Shown: positions 1-11,888, counted from the first letter of the stretch. The stretch: DNA of 12,189 nucleotides from an uncultured Haemophilus sp. (GCA_959600045.1 CAUGKJ010000016.1:1-12189), one strand, 5' to 3'. Program-made: numbers and translations. Notes: generated from the letters alone by a model not told the origin.

Positions 1-404
1 ACTGGTACAAAGCAAATACCGATAAAAAAGAATATGCTCCGGCAGAAGACCCTGGTGTTATTTCTGTAACCAAAATTTATAACTACTACAAAGAATACGG
101 TTATAAAACAGTGGTGATGGGCGCAAGTTTCCGTAATGTCGGTGAAATTATTGAATTAGCAGGTTGTGACCGTTTAACTATTGCCCCTGCGTTACTTAAA
201 GAATTACAAGAAAACACAACTCCACTTGTGCGTAAATTAGAGTACAAAGGTGAAGTAAAAGCGAAACCTCAACCATTAACTGAAGCGGAGTTCTACTGGC
301 AACATAATAGCGATGCGATGGCAGTTGAAAAATTAGCAGATGGTATTCGCAAATTTGCAGTTGACCAAGAGAAATTAGAAGCAATGCTTTCAGCAAAACT
401 TTAA
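1..404 (+). CDS. talB: Transaldolase, C-terminal part (5' end outside window)
   Basis: This is the last 133 residues of a class I transaldolase, a cytoplasmic enzyme of the non-oxidative pentose phosphate pathway that moves a dihydroxyacetone unit between sugar phosphates. The frame is open from base 3 ([11 protein letters not shown]...) and ends in TAA at 402-404. Recognisable family blocks are [25 protein letters not shown], the GCDRLTIAP segment and the [22 protein letters not shown] tail, which match my memory of E. coli TalB almost residue for residue. The Schiff-base lysine lies upstream and cannot be checked. A USS inverted-repeat terminator follows 13 bp after the stop, so the gene ends its transcription unit. 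The assignment to TalB rather than TalA rests on remembered similarity. Confidence 0.95.
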   Translation, partial: WYKANTDKKEYAPAEDPGVISVTKIYNYYKEYGYKTVVMGASFRNVGEIIELAGCDRLTIAPALLKELQENTTPLVRKLEYKGEVKAKPQPLTEAEFYWQHNSDAMAVEKLADGIRKFAVDQEKLEAMLSAKL

Positions 405-417
405 TTTAATAGATAAG

Positions 418-447
418 AAAGTGCGGTTAGAAATAACCGCACTTTTT
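418..447 (+). terminator. USS-pair terminator after talB
   Basis: A perfect 12-bp stem, AAAGTGCGGTTA (418-429) with TAACCGCACTTT (434-445), closes a GAAA tetraloop of the GNRA type and runs into five T residues at 443-447. Both arms carry a complete USS core (419-427 plus, 436-444 minus). It lies just after the talB stop, which is the usual place for such paired USSs in Pasteurellaceae, where they act as intrinsic terminators. Confidence 0.9.
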
Positions 448-603
448 GTTTATGCAGGGAACAAAAGTGATTTTTTGAAAACTAAAAATACGATTTCAAT
501 AATGGCTAATAGAAAGAGCCATCCAAAGGCTGAAATAAATTCTTTTGTAGTTATCTTTCAAGTTGGTTAGAATAAAGACAATTTTTTGTGATAGGAAAAT
601 GGA
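448..603 (+). promoter_or_regulatory. Intergenic region with possible mlaA promoter
   Basis: This gap between the talB terminator and mlaA must hold the mlaA-ridA promoter. Two weak sigma-70 candidates are visible: TTGAAA (475-480), 17 bp, AATAAT (498-503); and a TAGAAT -10 (568-573) with a poor -35 (TTGTAG, 545-550). A small hairpin, ATGGCT (502-507) with AGCCAT (517-522), overlaps the start region of the first candidate. The mlaA ribosome binding site is AGGA at 593-596, seven bases before the ATG. I cannot choose between the two promoters from sequence alone. Confidence 0.35.
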
Positions 604-1350
604 ATGAAAAAAGCACCTTTACTTGCGGTAGGCTTAATGGCAACGGCTGTTTTAACAGGTTGTGCAACTAAAGCTGATGGTGAACGCAATGATAAATTAG
701 AAGGTTTTAACCGTACGATGTTTGATTTTAACTATAAAGTCATGGATCGCTATGTGTTGGAACCCGCAGCAAAAGGCTGGCGTGATTACGTGCCGACACC
801 GATCACAAAAGGTTTATCCAATGTGGCAAACAACTTGGATGAGCCTGTGAGCTTTGTAAACCGTTTATTAGAAGGTGAGCCGAAAAAAGCCTTTGTTCAC
901 TTCAACCGTTTTTGGATTAACTCAACCTTTGGTATTGGTGGCTTATTTGACTTTGCAAGTGCAAGTAAAGAATTACAGGTTTATGATCAACGTAGCTTTG
1001 GTGAAACATTGGGCACCTATGGTGTAGATGCGGGAGCCTATATTGTATTGCCTATCTATAATGCGACGACACCTCGTCAATTAACGGGGGCAGTAGTTGA
1101 TGCAGCTTATACCTATCCGTTCTGGAATTGGGTAGGTGGTCCGTGGTCACTTGTGAAATACGGTGTGCAAGCGGTAGATAAACGCTCGAAAACATTGGAC
1201 CAAACCGAGTTGCTAAATCAAGCACAAGATCCTTATGTCACTTTCCGCGAAGCTTATTATCAGAATTTAGAATTTAAAGTAAATGATGGCAAAGTGAAAG
1301 AAGGTTCACAGAAAGAACTGTCTGATGATGTGTTAAAAGAGATCGACTAA
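604..1350 (+). CDS. mlaA: Outer-membrane lipoprotein MlaA (VacJ), lipid asymmetry maintenance
   Basis: MlaA sits in the outer membrane, works with the Mla ABC system and MlaC, and removes phospholipids wrongly placed in the outer leaflet. The 248-residue protein starts with a lipoprotein signal peptide: two lysines, a hydrophobic stretch, and the lipobox L17-T18-G19-C20. Cys20 would be lipidated, and alanine at +2 fits sorting to the outer membrane. The mature part carries the family start LEGFNRTMFDFN (about 33-44), WRDYVP, HFNRFWINSTFGIGG and QDPYVTFREAYYQ near residue 210. E. coli MlaA is about the same length (251). The start follows AGGA at 593-596. ridA begins 30 bp downstream with no terminator between, so the two are probably one transcript. 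From memory H. influenzae Rd has the same pair (HI0718, HI0719). VacJ is known in Haemophilus for serum resistance; that role here is inferred. Confidence 0.95.
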   Translation: MKKAPLLAVGLMATAVLTGCATKADGERNDKLEGFNRTMFDFNYKVMDRYVLEPAAKGWRDYVPTPITKGLSNVANNLDEPVSFVNRLLEGEPKKAFVHFNRFWINSTFGIGGLFDFASASKELQVYDQRSFGETLGTYGVDAGAYIVLPIYNATTPRQLTGAVVDAAYTYPFWNWVGGPWSLVKYGVQAVDKRSKTLDQTELLNQAQDPYVTFREAYYQNLEFKVNDGKVKEGSQKELSDDVLKEID

Positions 1351-1380
1351 TCAGAATACTTAATGTTAAAGGAAAATATC

Positions 1381-1770
1381 ATGACTAAAATCATTCACAC
1401 AGAAAAAGCCCCAGCCGCAATCGGCCCTTATGTTCAAGCGGTAGATTTAGGTAATTTGGTTTTAACATCAGGTCAAATTCCCGTTAATCCAGCAACGGGT
1501 GAAGTGCCGAAAGATATTGTGGCACAAGCGCGTCAATCTTTAGAGAATGTAAAAGCGATTATTGAACAAGCAGGTTTGACCGTGGGTGATATTGTGAAAA
1601 CTACTGTGTTTGTGAAAGATCTTAATGATTTTGGTGCAGTAAATGCAGAGTATGAGAAATTCTTCAAAGAAAATAATCATCCTAATTTCCCAGCACGTTC
1701 TTGCGTAGAAGTTGCTCGCTTGCCAAAAGATGTTGGTTTGGAAATCGAAGCAATTGCTGTAAGAAAATAA
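1381..1770 (+). CDS. ridA: Reactive intermediate deaminase RidA (YjgF/YER057c/UK114 family)
   Basis: RidA hydrolyses reactive enamine and imine intermediates, such as 2-aminoacrylate, that PLP enzymes release. It works as a cytoplasmic homotrimer and so protects PLP enzymes. The 129-residue protein matches E. coli RidA (128) along its whole length, including APAAIGPYVQA, TSGQIPVNP, VKTTVFVKDLNDF and the signature FPARSCVEVARLPKD. The key residues Arg106 (E. coli Arg105), Cys108 and Glu121 (E. coli Glu120) are present; one residue is inserted near position 100. I chose the ATG at 1381 because AAAGGAA (1368-1374) sits at the right distance and the protein then begins MTKIIHTEKAP like the family. 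An in-frame ATG at 1363 would add six residues with no ribosome binding site. It follows mlaA closely and has a USS and a weak terminator-like palindrome after it. Confidence 0.95.
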   Translation: MTKIIHTEKAPAAIGPYVQAVDLGNLVLTSGQIPVNPATGEVPKDIVAQARQSLENVKAIIEQAGLTVGDIVKTTVFVKDLNDFGAVNAEYEKFFKENNHPNFPARSCVEVARLPKDVGLEIEAIAVRK

Positions 1771-1775
1771 TCGCA

Positions 1776-1803
1776 AAGTGCGGTTAAAATCTGCAGATTT
1801 TTT
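1776..1803 (+). terminator. USS plus weak terminator-like palindrome after ridA
   Basis: A single perfect plus-strand USS core (1776-1784) follows the ridA stop by five bases. It has no inverted partner. Directly after it lies the palindrome AAAATCTGCAGATTTT (1786-1801), which can fold into a six-bp, AT-rich stem closing a TGCA loop and runs into a T tract (1798-1803). It may end the mlaA-ridA transcript, but weakly. Confidence 0.5.
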
Positions 1804-1814
1804 CTACAATAGAC

Positions 1815-1843
1815 TTTACAAGAGCGAGATTAATCACTATAAT
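1815..1843 (+). promoter_or_regulatory. Strong sigma-70 promoter for rplJL-rpoBC
   Basis: The -35 hexamer TTTACA (1815-1820) and a consensus -10 TATAAT (1838-1843) are separated by exactly 17 bp, which predicts transcription starting near 1849-1851. It is the best promoter in the window and stands before a ribosomal protein and RNA polymerase operon, where a strong promoter is expected. The predicted 5' UTR is about 230 nt. A near-perfect inverted repeat (1822-1832 and 1840-1850) overlaps the spacer, the -10 element and the start point. Confidence 0.85.
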
Positions 1844-1850
1844 TTCGCTC
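1822..1850. repeat. Inverted repeat overlapping the rplJ core promoter
   Basis: Arms GAGCGAGATTA (1822-1832) and TAATTTCGCTC (1840-1850) are reverse complements at 10 of 11 positions, with a 7-base centre. They cover the promoter spacer, the -10 element and the predicted start. This could be an operator-like site, a hairpin in RNA that reads through from ridA, or chance in AT-rich sequence. I recognise no known operator. Confidence 0.5.
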
Positions 1851-1859
1851 CTAAATTAC

Positions 1860-2000
1860 GCTTAGCGTGAAATTTCTGGTTGGTGCTTGACCTATTCAAG
1901 CCCCGTCCAAGACCGTAGGGAATGGTTAGCAATAATCGTCTTAATAATCCTACGTAGATGGTGAACAGAATAAGAATATTTCTTGCTTCTGGGCACCGAA
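1860..2000 (+). promoter_or_regulatory. L10 autoregulatory leader (rplJ mRNA leader)
   Basis: In E. coli and relatives the L10-(L12)4 complex binds the rplJ leader and represses translation of rplJL when it exceeds free rRNA. This leader shows nested pairing: GGTGCTT (1882-1888) with GGGCACC (1991-1997), allowing two G-U pairs; CCGTC (1903-1907) with GATGG (1957-1961), one G-U pair; and CGTAGG (1914-1919) with CCTACG (1949-1954). An asymmetric internal loop containing AAGA lies between the last two helices, as expected for an L10-binding bulged or kink-turn motif. Position, size and nested pairing support the call. I folded it by hand, so the exact boundaries are approximate. Confidence 0.75.
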
Positions 2001-2013
2001 GTCGTCCTAGTCT

Positions 2014-2072
2014 GAAAGATAACTCTTTCGATGAGGTAAATTAATTCCGAGAAATCGGAGTGTATTCAGGAG
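2014..2072 (+). promoter_or_regulatory. Leader hairpins and ribosome binding site before rplJ
   Basis: Two further hairpins lie between the L10-binding region and rplJ: GAAAGA (2014-2019) with TCTTTC (2024-2029) around a TAAC loop, and TCCGA (2046-2050) with TCGGA (2055-2059) around a GAAA loop. The Shine-Dalgarno AGGAG (2068-2072) follows, ten bases before the ATG at 2083. The hairpins could take part in a switch that exposes or hides the ribosome binding site; I see no obvious direct pairing partner for AGGAG. Confidence 0.5.
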
Positions 2073-2082
2073 CTAAAAGCCA

Positions 2083-2574
2083 ATGGCATTAAATCTTCAA
2101 GACAAACAAGCAATTGTTGCTGAAGTAAATGAAGCAGCCAAAGGTGCACTTTCAGCAGTAATCGCGGATTCTCGCGGTGTAACTGTTGATAAAATGACTG
2201 AATTACGTAAAGCAGCTCGTGAAGCTGGTGTGACAATGCGCGTTGTTCGTAATACTTTATTACGTCGTGCGGTTGAAGGCACTGATTTCGAATGCTTACA
2301 AGATACGTTTGTAGGTCCAACACTTATCGCATTCTCTCATGAACACCCAGGTGCAGCAGCACGTTTGTTCAAAGATTTTGCTAAAGCAAACGATAAGTTT
2401 GAAATTAAAGGTGCAGCCTTTGAAGGTAAGATCCAAGATGTTGAATTCTTAGCAACATTACCAACTTACGAAGAAGCAATTGCACGTTTAATGGGCACAA
2501 TGAAAGAAGCTGCGGCAGGCAAACTTGTTCGCACTTTTGCGGCATTACGCGACAAATTACAAGAAGCAGCTTAA
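2083..2574 (+). CDS. rplJ: 50S ribosomal protein L10
   Basis: L10 anchors the L7/L12 stalk to 23S rRNA at the GTPase-associated centre and, with L12 bound, is the translational repressor of its own operon. The 163-residue protein begins [15 protein letters not shown] and shows the family blocks [18 protein letters not shown] (about 30-47) and [13 protein letters not shown] (about 54-66) of the rRNA-binding N-terminal domain. The C-terminal helix from about residue 130 to the end is where L7/L12 dimers bind. Length is close to E. coli L10 (165). The ATG at 2083 follows AGGAG at 2068-2072. The rplL start lies 54 bp past the stop with no terminator between, consistent with co-transcription. Its leader carries the expected L10-binding structure. 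Confidence 0.97.
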   Translation: MALNLQDKQAIVAEVNEAAKGALSAVIADSRGVTVDKMTELRKAAREAGVTMRVVRNTLLRRAVEGTDFECLQDTFVGPTLIAFSHEHPGAAARLFKDFAKANDKFEIKGAAFEGKIQDVEFLATLPTYEEAIARLMGTMKEAAAGKLVRTFAALRDKLQEAA

Positions 2575-2628
2575 TCATTAAGCGTTTCTTACTTCATTTA
2601 ACTTTATTAATTTTAGGAATTGATTGTT

Positions 2629-3000
2629 ATGTCATTAACTAACGAACAAATCATTGAAGCGATTGCTTCTAAATCTGTAACTGAAATCGTTGAATTAATC
2701 GCAGCGATGGAAGAAAAATTCGGCGTTTCTGCAGCAGCAGTAGCAGCAGCTCCAGCAGCTGGTGGCGCAGCAGCAGCGGCAGAAGAAAAAACTGAATTCG
2801 ACGTAGTTCTTGCTGAAGCTGGTGCTAACAAAGTAGCAGTTATCAAAGCAGTACGTGGTGCAACTGGTTTAGGCTTAAAAGAAGCTAAAGACTTAGTTGA
2901 ATCAGCTCCAGCTAACTTAAAAGAAGGCATTTCTAAAGAAGAAGCTGAAGCACTTAAGAAAGAATTAGAAGAAGCTGGTGCAAAAGTAGAAATCAAATAA
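2629..3000 (+). CDS. rplL: 50S ribosomal protein L7/L12
   Basis: L7/L12 forms the flexible multi-copy stalk that recruits and stimulates the GTPase translation factors. The 123-residue protein has the N-terminal dimerisation domain (1 to about 33, [14 protein letters not shown]), an alanine-rich hinge (about 35-52), and the factor-binding C-terminal domain (about 54-123) with the conserved [20 protein letters not shown] segment. Length matches the family (about 121 in E. coli). I chose the ATG at 2629: it gives the usual MSLTNEQ start, and AGGA (2615-2618) lies ten bases upstream. An in-frame TTG at 2620 would add three residues and sits too close to that site. The hinge is encoded by a GCA/GCT-rich tract near 2730-2785. 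Readthrough of the hairpins that follow is needed to reach rpoB. Confidence 0.97.
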   Translation: MSLTNEQIIEAIASKSVTEIVELIAAMEEKFGVSAAAVAAAPAAGGAAAAAEEKTEFDVVLAEAGANKVAVIKAVRGATGLGLKEAKDLVESAPANLKEGISKEEAEALKKELEEAGAKVEIK

Positions 3001-3034
3001 TTTTTGATTCACTTATGTCCTGTTTCTCAGGCTT

Positions 3035-3064
3035 AATGGCTGGTGGTTTACCATCAGCCATTTT
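3035..3064 (+). terminator. Attenuator-like terminator between rplL and rpoB
   Basis: AATGGCTGGTGG (3035-3046) pairs with CCATCAGCCATT (3051-3062) around a TTTA loop, with one G-U pair, and ends in TTTT (3061-3064). The position matches the partial terminator known between rplL and rpoB in E. coli, which lets only part of the transcripts continue into rpoBC. The short T run fits partial rather than full termination. Function here is inferred from position and structure. Confidence 0.75.
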
Positions 3065-3156
3065 GTGCTATCAAAAACAGCACAAAAAACAGATAGGCAT
3101 TTTCCGTTTAATGGTATCTGTTTCCACTTAAATTAATCAGACGTTTTAATTTAAGT
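3061..3156 (+). promoter_or_regulatory. Three consecutive hairpins in the rplL-rpoB spacer
   Basis: Three stems follow the attenuator end to end: TTTTGTGCT (3061-3069) with AGCACAAAA (3079-3087); AAACAGATA (3087-3095) with TATCTGTTT (3115-3123), probably extended inward by CATT (3098-3101) with AATG (3110-3113); and ACTTAAATTAA (3126-3136) with TTAATTTAAGT (3146-3156). The first shares bases 3061-3062 with the base of the attenuator stem and also covers its T run, so the two compete. In E. coli an RNase III processing site lies in this spacer, and the longer stems here are candidates for an equivalent. No protein is encoded. Confidence 0.55.
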
Positions 3157-3180
3157 AGCCCACTACAGAAGTAAGGTTCA

Positions 3181-3253
3181 GAGTGCGGTATCCGAAACGG
3201 CGTCAATCTCCGATATAAATAAAAACGTCAATCAATTTGACCGCACTTTTTTT
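3181..3253 (+). terminator. USS pair with T tract just upstream of rpoB
   Basis: A one-mismatch USS core, GAGTGCGGT (3181-3189), faces a perfect minus-strand USS (3240-3248). Eight bases can pair (3182-3189 with 3240-3247) across a 50-base loop, and the right arm runs into seven T residues (3247-3253). The layout resembles a terminator, yet it stands 43 bp before the rpoB start inside the operon. The large loop probably makes it weak. I see no convincing promoter after it, so transcription must pass it. Confidence 0.5.
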
Positions 3254-3296
3254 ATATCAACTCGGTCTCACTAAAATTTACAGAGGAAAACCAATA

Positions 3297-6200
3297 ATGG
3301 GTTACTCCTATACTGAGAAAAAACGAATTCGTAAAGACTTCGGCAAACGTCCGCAAGTTTTAAATGTACCTTATTTATTAACTATCCAATTAGATTCTTT
3401 TGATAAATTCATTCAAAAAGATCCTGAAGGTCAACAAGGCTTAGAAGCTGCATTCCGTTCTGTTTTCCCAATCGTAAGCAATAACGGTTATACAGAATTA
3501 CAATATGTTGATTACCGTTTAGAAGAGCCTGAATTTGATGTACGTGAATGTCAAATTCGTGGTTCAACTTATGCAGCAGGTTTACGCGTAAAATTACGTT
3601 TGGTTAGCTACGATAAAGAATCTTCATCACGCGCAGTCAAAGACATTAAAGAAAGCGAAGTATATATGGGTGAAATCCCATTAATGACTGACAACGGTAC
3701 CTTTGTCATCAATGGTACTGAGCGTGTTATCGTTTCACAATTACACCGTAGCCCGGGCGTATTCTTTGATTCTGACAAAGGTAAAACACACTCTTCAGGT
3801 AAAGTGCTTTATAACGCACGTATTATTCCTTACCGTGGTTCTTGGTTAGATTTCGAATTTGATCCAAAAGATAACTTATATGCGCGTATTGACCGTCGTC
3901 GTAAATTACCGGCAACCATTATTTTACGTGCGTTAGGTTATACCGTTGAAGAAATCTTAAACTTATTCTTCGACAAAGTAACTTTCGAGATCGCTGGCAA
4001 TAAATTACTCATGACATTAGTGCCAGAACGTTTACGTGGTGAAACTGCGACATTTGATATCGAAGCAAATGGCAAAGTCTATGTAGAACGCGGTCGTCGT
4101 ATCACTGCTCGTCACATCAAAGCATTAGAAAAAGATAATGTGACACAAGTTGAAGTGCCAACTGAATATATCGCAGGCAAAGTAGCAGCGAAAGATTACG
4201 TTGATCTTGAATCAGGTGAAATTATTTGCCCAGCAAATGGCGAGATTTCTTTAGAAGTGTTAGCGAAATTATCGCAAGCAGGCTATAAAGTGATCGAAAC
4301 ATTATTCACTAATGACTTAGATTACGGTCCGTATATTTCTGAAACATTACGTGTTGATCCAACTTACGATCGTGTAAGTGCATTATATGAAATCTATCGT
4401 ATGATGCGTCCAGGTGAACCACCTACACCTGAATCTTCAGAAGCGTTATTCAATAACTTATTCTTCTCTGCAGAACGTTATGATTTATCTGCAGTAGGTC
4501 GTATGAAGTTTAATCGCTCATTAGGTATTCCTGAAGGCGAAGGTACTGGTATTTTAAGTAACGACGATATCATTCGTGTGATGAAAAAACTCATCGATAT
4601 CCGTAATGGTCGTGGTGAAGTGGATGATATCGACCACTTGGGTAACCGTCGTATTCGTTCTGTGGGTGAAATGGCAGAAAACCAATTCCGTATTGGTTTA
4701 GTTCGTGTAGAAAGAGCAGTTAAAGAGCGTTTATCTTTAGGCGATTTAGATGCGATCACGCCACAAGACTTAATTAATCCAAAACCAATTTCTGCGGCAG
4801 TGAAAGAATTCTTTGGTTCTTCACAACTTTCGCAATTCATGGACCAAAACAACCCATTATCAGAAGTAACACACAAACGTCGTATTTCTGCATTAGGTCC
4901 AGGTGGTTTAACGCGTGAACGCGCAGGCTTTGAGGTGCGTGACGTACATAACACTCACTATGGTCGTTTATGTCCAATCGAAACCCCTGAAGGTCCAAAC
5001 ATCGGTTTGATCAACTCACTTTCTGCGTTTGCTCGTACTAACGATTATGGTTTCTTAGAAACGCCATATCGTAAAGTGGTTGATGGTCAAGTAACCGAAG
5101 AAATCGAATATTTATCTGCAATTGATGAAGCAAACTACATCATTGCACAGGCGAACTCAAACCTTGATGAGAATAATCGCTTTACAGATGCATTCGTTAC
5201 TGCACGTGGTGAACGTGGTGAATCTGGTCTTTATAAACCAGAAGAAATTCACTATATGGACGTTTCAACCCAACAAGTTGTATCTGTGGCAGCAGCGTTA
5301 ATTCCATTCTTAGAGCATGACGATGCAAACCGTGCCTTAATGGGTGCGAACATGCAACGTCAAGCGGTTCCTACTTTACGTGCTGATAAGCCGTTAGTGG
5401 GTACAGGTATGGAAAAACCAATCGCACTTGACTCAGGTGTGGCGGTTGTCGCGAAACGTGGTGGTACAGTTCAATATGTTGATGCTTCTCGTATCGTTAT
5501 CAAAGTAAATGAAGACGAAACTGTAGCAGGCGAAGCGGGTATCGATATTTATAACTTAATTAAATACACCCGTTCTAACCAAAATACGTGTATCAACCAA
5601 ATTCCTTGTGTGAATTTAGGCGATCCTATTAACCGTGGTGAAGTATTAGCCGATGGTCCTTCAACAGACTTAGGTGAATTAGCATTAGGTCAAAATATCC
5701 GTGTGGCGTTCATGCCTTGGAACGGTTATAACTTCGAAGACTCAATGTTAGTTTCTGAGCGTGTTGTACAACAAGACCGCTTCACGACAATTCACATTCA
5801 AGAATTATCTTGTGTGGCGCGTGATACTAAATTAGGTTCTGAAGAAATCACTGCGGATATTCCAAATGTAGGTGAATCTGCATTAAGCAAATTGGATGAA
5901 TCAGGTATCGTTTATGTGGGTGCTGAAGTGAAAGGTGGTGACATCTTAGTTGGTAAAGTAACCCCTAAAGGCGAAACTCAATTAACACCAGAAGAAAAAT
6001 TGTTACGTGCAATCTTCGGTGAAAAAGCATCTGATGTGAAAGACTCTTCATTACGTGTACCAAATAGCGTAAGCGGTACTGTAATTGACGTTCAAGTCTT
6101 CACCCGTGATGGCGTAGAAAAAGACAAACGTGCATTAGAAATTGAAGAAATGCAGTTAAAACAAGCTAAGAAAGACCTTTCTGATGAATTAGAAATCTTA

Positions 6201-7325
6201 GAAGCTGGCTTGTTTGCTCGTGTGCGCAATGTCCTTATCGCTGGCGGTATTGATGCGGCTCAATTAGATAAAATGGATCGCACAAAATGGTTAGAACAAA
6301 CCATTTCAGATGAAGAAAAACAAAACCAATTAGAACAGCTTGCTGAGCAATATGAAGAATTACGTAAAGAGTTTGAACACAAACTTGAAGTAAAACGTAA
6401 GAAAATCATTAAAGGCGATGACCTAGCACCAGGCGTGTTAAAAGTGGTTAAAGTTTACCTAGCGGTGAAACGTCACATCCAACCGGGTGATAAAATGGCG
6501 GGTCGTCACGGTAACAAAGGTGTTATCTCAAAAATCAACCCTGTGGAAGATATGCCATACGATGAAAACGGTCAACCGGTTGAAATCGTATTGAACCCAC
6601 TGGGTGTACCATCTCGTATGAACATCGGTCAGATCTTAGAGACCCACTTAGGCTTAGCTGCTAAAGGTATCGGTGATCAAATCAATGCGATGATCAAACA
6701 AAAACAAGATGTTGAGAAACTTCGTGGCTATATGCAAAAAGCATACGATTTAGGTCATGGCGCACAAAAAGTGGATTTAAGCACCTTTAGTGATGACGAA
6801 ATCATGCGTTTAGCAGAAAACCTACGTAAAGGTTTACCGGTAGCAACACCAGTGTTTGATGGTGCTGATGAGCAAGAAATCAAAGAAATGTTGAAACTTG
6901 GTGGCTTACCAACTTCAGGTCAGATCACATTATACGATGGCCGTACAGGTGAGAAATTCGAGCGTCCAGTAACTGTAGGTTATATGTACATGCTCAAATT
7001 GAACCACTTAGTTGATGACAAAATGCATGCTCGTTCAACTGGTTCTTATAGTCTTGTTACTCAACAACCACTTGGTGGTAAAGCACAATTCGGTGGTCAG
7101 CGTTTCGGTGAGATGGAGGTATGGGCACTTGAAGCATACGGTGCGGCTTATACCTTACAAGAAATGTTAACTGTGAAATCCGATGACGTGAACGGCCGTA
7201 CGAAGATGTATAAAAACATCGTCGGTGGCAACCAACAAATGGATCCGGGTACACCGGAATCTTTCAATGTAATTATGAAAGAAATCCGTTCACTTGGTTT
7301 GAATATCGAGCTAGACGAAGAGTAA
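3297..7325 (+). CDS. rpoB: DNA-directed RNA polymerase subunit beta
   Basis: RpoB forms one half of the RNA polymerase catalytic cleft and contains the rifampicin pocket. The protein is 1342 residues, the same as E. coli. It starts [19 protein letters not shown] at the ATG at 3297, with AGAGGA at 3282-3287. An in-frame TTG at 3237 would add 20 unconserved residues and lies inside the USS. The rifampicin region reads [17 protein letters not shown] followed by [10 protein letters not shown], with Gln513, Asp516, His526 and Ser531 all of the susceptible type (Asp516 is codon 4842-4844). The active-site motif [12 protein letters not shown] holds Lys1066 and Lys1074 (E. coli 1065 and 1073). A charged coiled-coil insert lies near residues 945-1045, as in other gammaproteobacteria. 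The C terminus has the clamp motif [20 protein letters not shown]. The gene is intact and ends in TAA, 124 bp before rpoC. Confidence 0.98.
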   Translation: MGYSYTEKKRIRKDFGKRPQVLNVPYLLTIQLDSFDKFIQKDPEGQQGLEAAFRSVFPIVSNNGYTELQYVDYRLEEPEFDVRECQIRGSTYAAGLRVKLRLVSYDKESSSRAVKDIKESEVYMGEIPLMTDNGTFVINGTERVIVSQLHRSPGVFFDSDKGKTHSSGKVLYNARIIPYRGSWLDFEFDPKDNLYARIDRRRKLPATIILRALGYTVEEILNLFFDKVTFEIAGNKLLMTLVPERLRGETATFDIEANGKVYVERGRRITARHIKALEKDNVTQVEVPTEYIAGKVAAKDYVDLESGEIICPANGEISLEVLAKLSQAGYKVIETLFTNDLDYGPYISETLRVDPTYDRVSALYEIYRMMRPGEPPTPESSEALFNNLFFSAERYDLSAVGRMKFNRSLGIPEGEGTGILSNDDIIRVMKKLIDIRNGRGEVDDIDHLGNRRIRSVGEMAENQFRIGLVRVERAVKERLSLGDLDAITPQDLINPKPISAAVKEFFGSSQLSQFMDQNNPLSEVTHKRRISALGPGGLTRERAGFEVRDVHNTHYGRLCPIETPEGPNIGLINSLSAFARTNDYGFLETPYRKVVDGQVTEEIEYLSAIDEANYIIAQANSNLDENNRFTDAFVTARGERGESGLYKPEEIHYMDVSTQQVVSVAAALIPFLEHDDANRALMGANMQRQAVPTLRADKPLVGTGMEKPIALDSGVAVVAKRGGTVQYVDASRIVIKVNEDETVAGEAGIDIYNLIKYTRSNQNTCINQIPCVNLGDPINRGEVLADGPSTDLGELALGQNIRVAFMPWNGYNFEDSMLVSERVVQQDRFTTIHIQELSCVARDTKLGSEEITADIPNVGESALSKLDESGIVYVGAEVKGGDILVGKVTPKGETQLTPEEKLLRAIFGEKASDVKDSSLRVPNSVSGTVIDVQVFTRDGVEKDKRALEIEEMQLKQAKKDLSDELEILEAGLFARVRNVLIAGGIDAAQLDKMDRTKWLEQTISDEEKQNQLEQLAEQYEELRKEFEHKLEVKRKKIIKGDDLAPGVLKVVKVYLAVKRHIQPGDKMAGRHGNKGVISKINPVEDMPYDENGQPVEIVLNPLGVPSRMNIGQILETHLGLAAKGIGDQINAMIKQKQDVEKLRGYMQKAYDLGHGAQKVDLSTFSDDEIMRLAENLRKGLPVATPVFDGADEQEIKEMLKLGGLPTSGQITLYDGRTGEKFERPVTVGYMYMLKLNHLVDDKMHARSTGSYSLVTQQPLGGKAQFGGQRFGEMEVWALEAYGAAYTLQEMLTVKSDDVNGRTKMYKNIVGGNQQMDPGTPESFNVIMKEIRSLGLNIELDEE

Positions 7326-7338
7326 TCGACAAACCGGT

Positions 7339-7361
7339 CTTCCCCTGTTCAGCAGGGGAAG
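7339..7361 (+). promoter_or_regulatory. GC-rich hairpin in the rpoB-rpoC spacer
   Basis: CTTCCCCTG (7339-7347) pairs perfectly with CAGGGGAAG (7353-7361) around a 5-base loop. There is no T tract after it, so it is not an intrinsic terminator. It may protect the 3' end of the rpoB part of the message or act as a processing site. Confidence 0.6.
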
Positions 7362-7380
7362 CAAAAGGAAGAAATCGCCG

Positions 7381-11700
<4,320 letters not shown>

Positions 11701-11719
11701 TCGCTAATTGCTAAAAAAG

Positions 11720-11747
11720 AAAACCCGAGTTTAGGCTCGGGTTTTTT
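11720..11747 (+). terminator. Intrinsic terminator of the rplJL-rpoBC operon
   Basis: AAAACCCGAG (11720-11729) pairs with CTCGGGTTTT (11736-11745) around a 6-base loop, followed by a T run to 11747. It begins 19 bp after the rpoC stop and is the strongest terminator on this strand, marking the end of the operon. Confidence 0.95.
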
Positions 11748-11760
11748 ATTATCTTAATAC

Positions 11761-11828
11761 AGAAAGAGCGGTCAGTTTTTGATGCGTTTTTCGTTTGGAA
11801 AAGTATCGTAAAAATGACCGCACTTTCT
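11761..11828. repeat. Diverged USS inverted pair between rpoC and metQ
   Basis: The left arm AGAAAGAGCGGTCA (11761-11774) and right arm TGACCGCACTTTCT (11815-11828) are inverted copies with one mismatch. The right arm holds a perfect minus-strand USS core (11817-11825). The left core reads AAGAGCGGT (11764-11772), one base off the consensus. Forty bases separate the arms, so a folded stem-loop is less favoured than in the compact pairs. Confidence 0.8.
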
Positions 11829-11837
11829 TTTCATCAA

Positions 11838-11865
11838 TAAAAAAAGCCACCTTGTCGGTGGCTTT
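11838..11865 (-). terminator. Intrinsic terminator of metQ
   Basis: AAAGCCACC (11843-11851) pairs with GGTGGCTTT (11857-11865) around a 5-base loop. On the minus strand, the direction of metQ, the stem is followed by a T-rich tract (complement of 11838-11845). It lies 23 bp past the metQ stop. Confidence 0.85.
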
Positions 11866-11888
11866 GAAATATTTTGCTTAAGCTGAGA

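Noticed and set aside
2620..2628. TTG start for rplL adding three residues
   Set aside because: The Shine-Dalgarno AGGA at 2615-2618 is far too close to 2620 but well placed for ATG 2629, which gives the conserved MSLTNEQ start.
2730..2785. GCA-rich repeat tract suggesting a microsatellite or phase-variable element
   Set aside because: It encodes the alanine-rich hinge normal for L7/L12. The repeat is imperfect and in triplets, so slippage would not shift the frame.
3237..3296. A 20-residue N-terminal extension of RpoB from TTG 3237
   Set aside because: It begins inside a USS, has no ribosome binding site and no family similarity. The ATG at 3297 gives the exact family length and N terminus.
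4818..4893. Possible rifampicin-resistance changes in rpoB
   Set aside because: The resistance-determining region has the wild-type residues at Gln513, Asp516, His526 and Ser531. The only visible difference from E. coli is a conservative Ile to Val at 524.
4478..4954. 158-codon open frame antisense to rpoB, and similar antisense frames at 8007-8447 and 10596-10985
   Set aside because: They are mirror frames of strongly conserved, codon-biased genes, and their protein sequences resemble no family I know.
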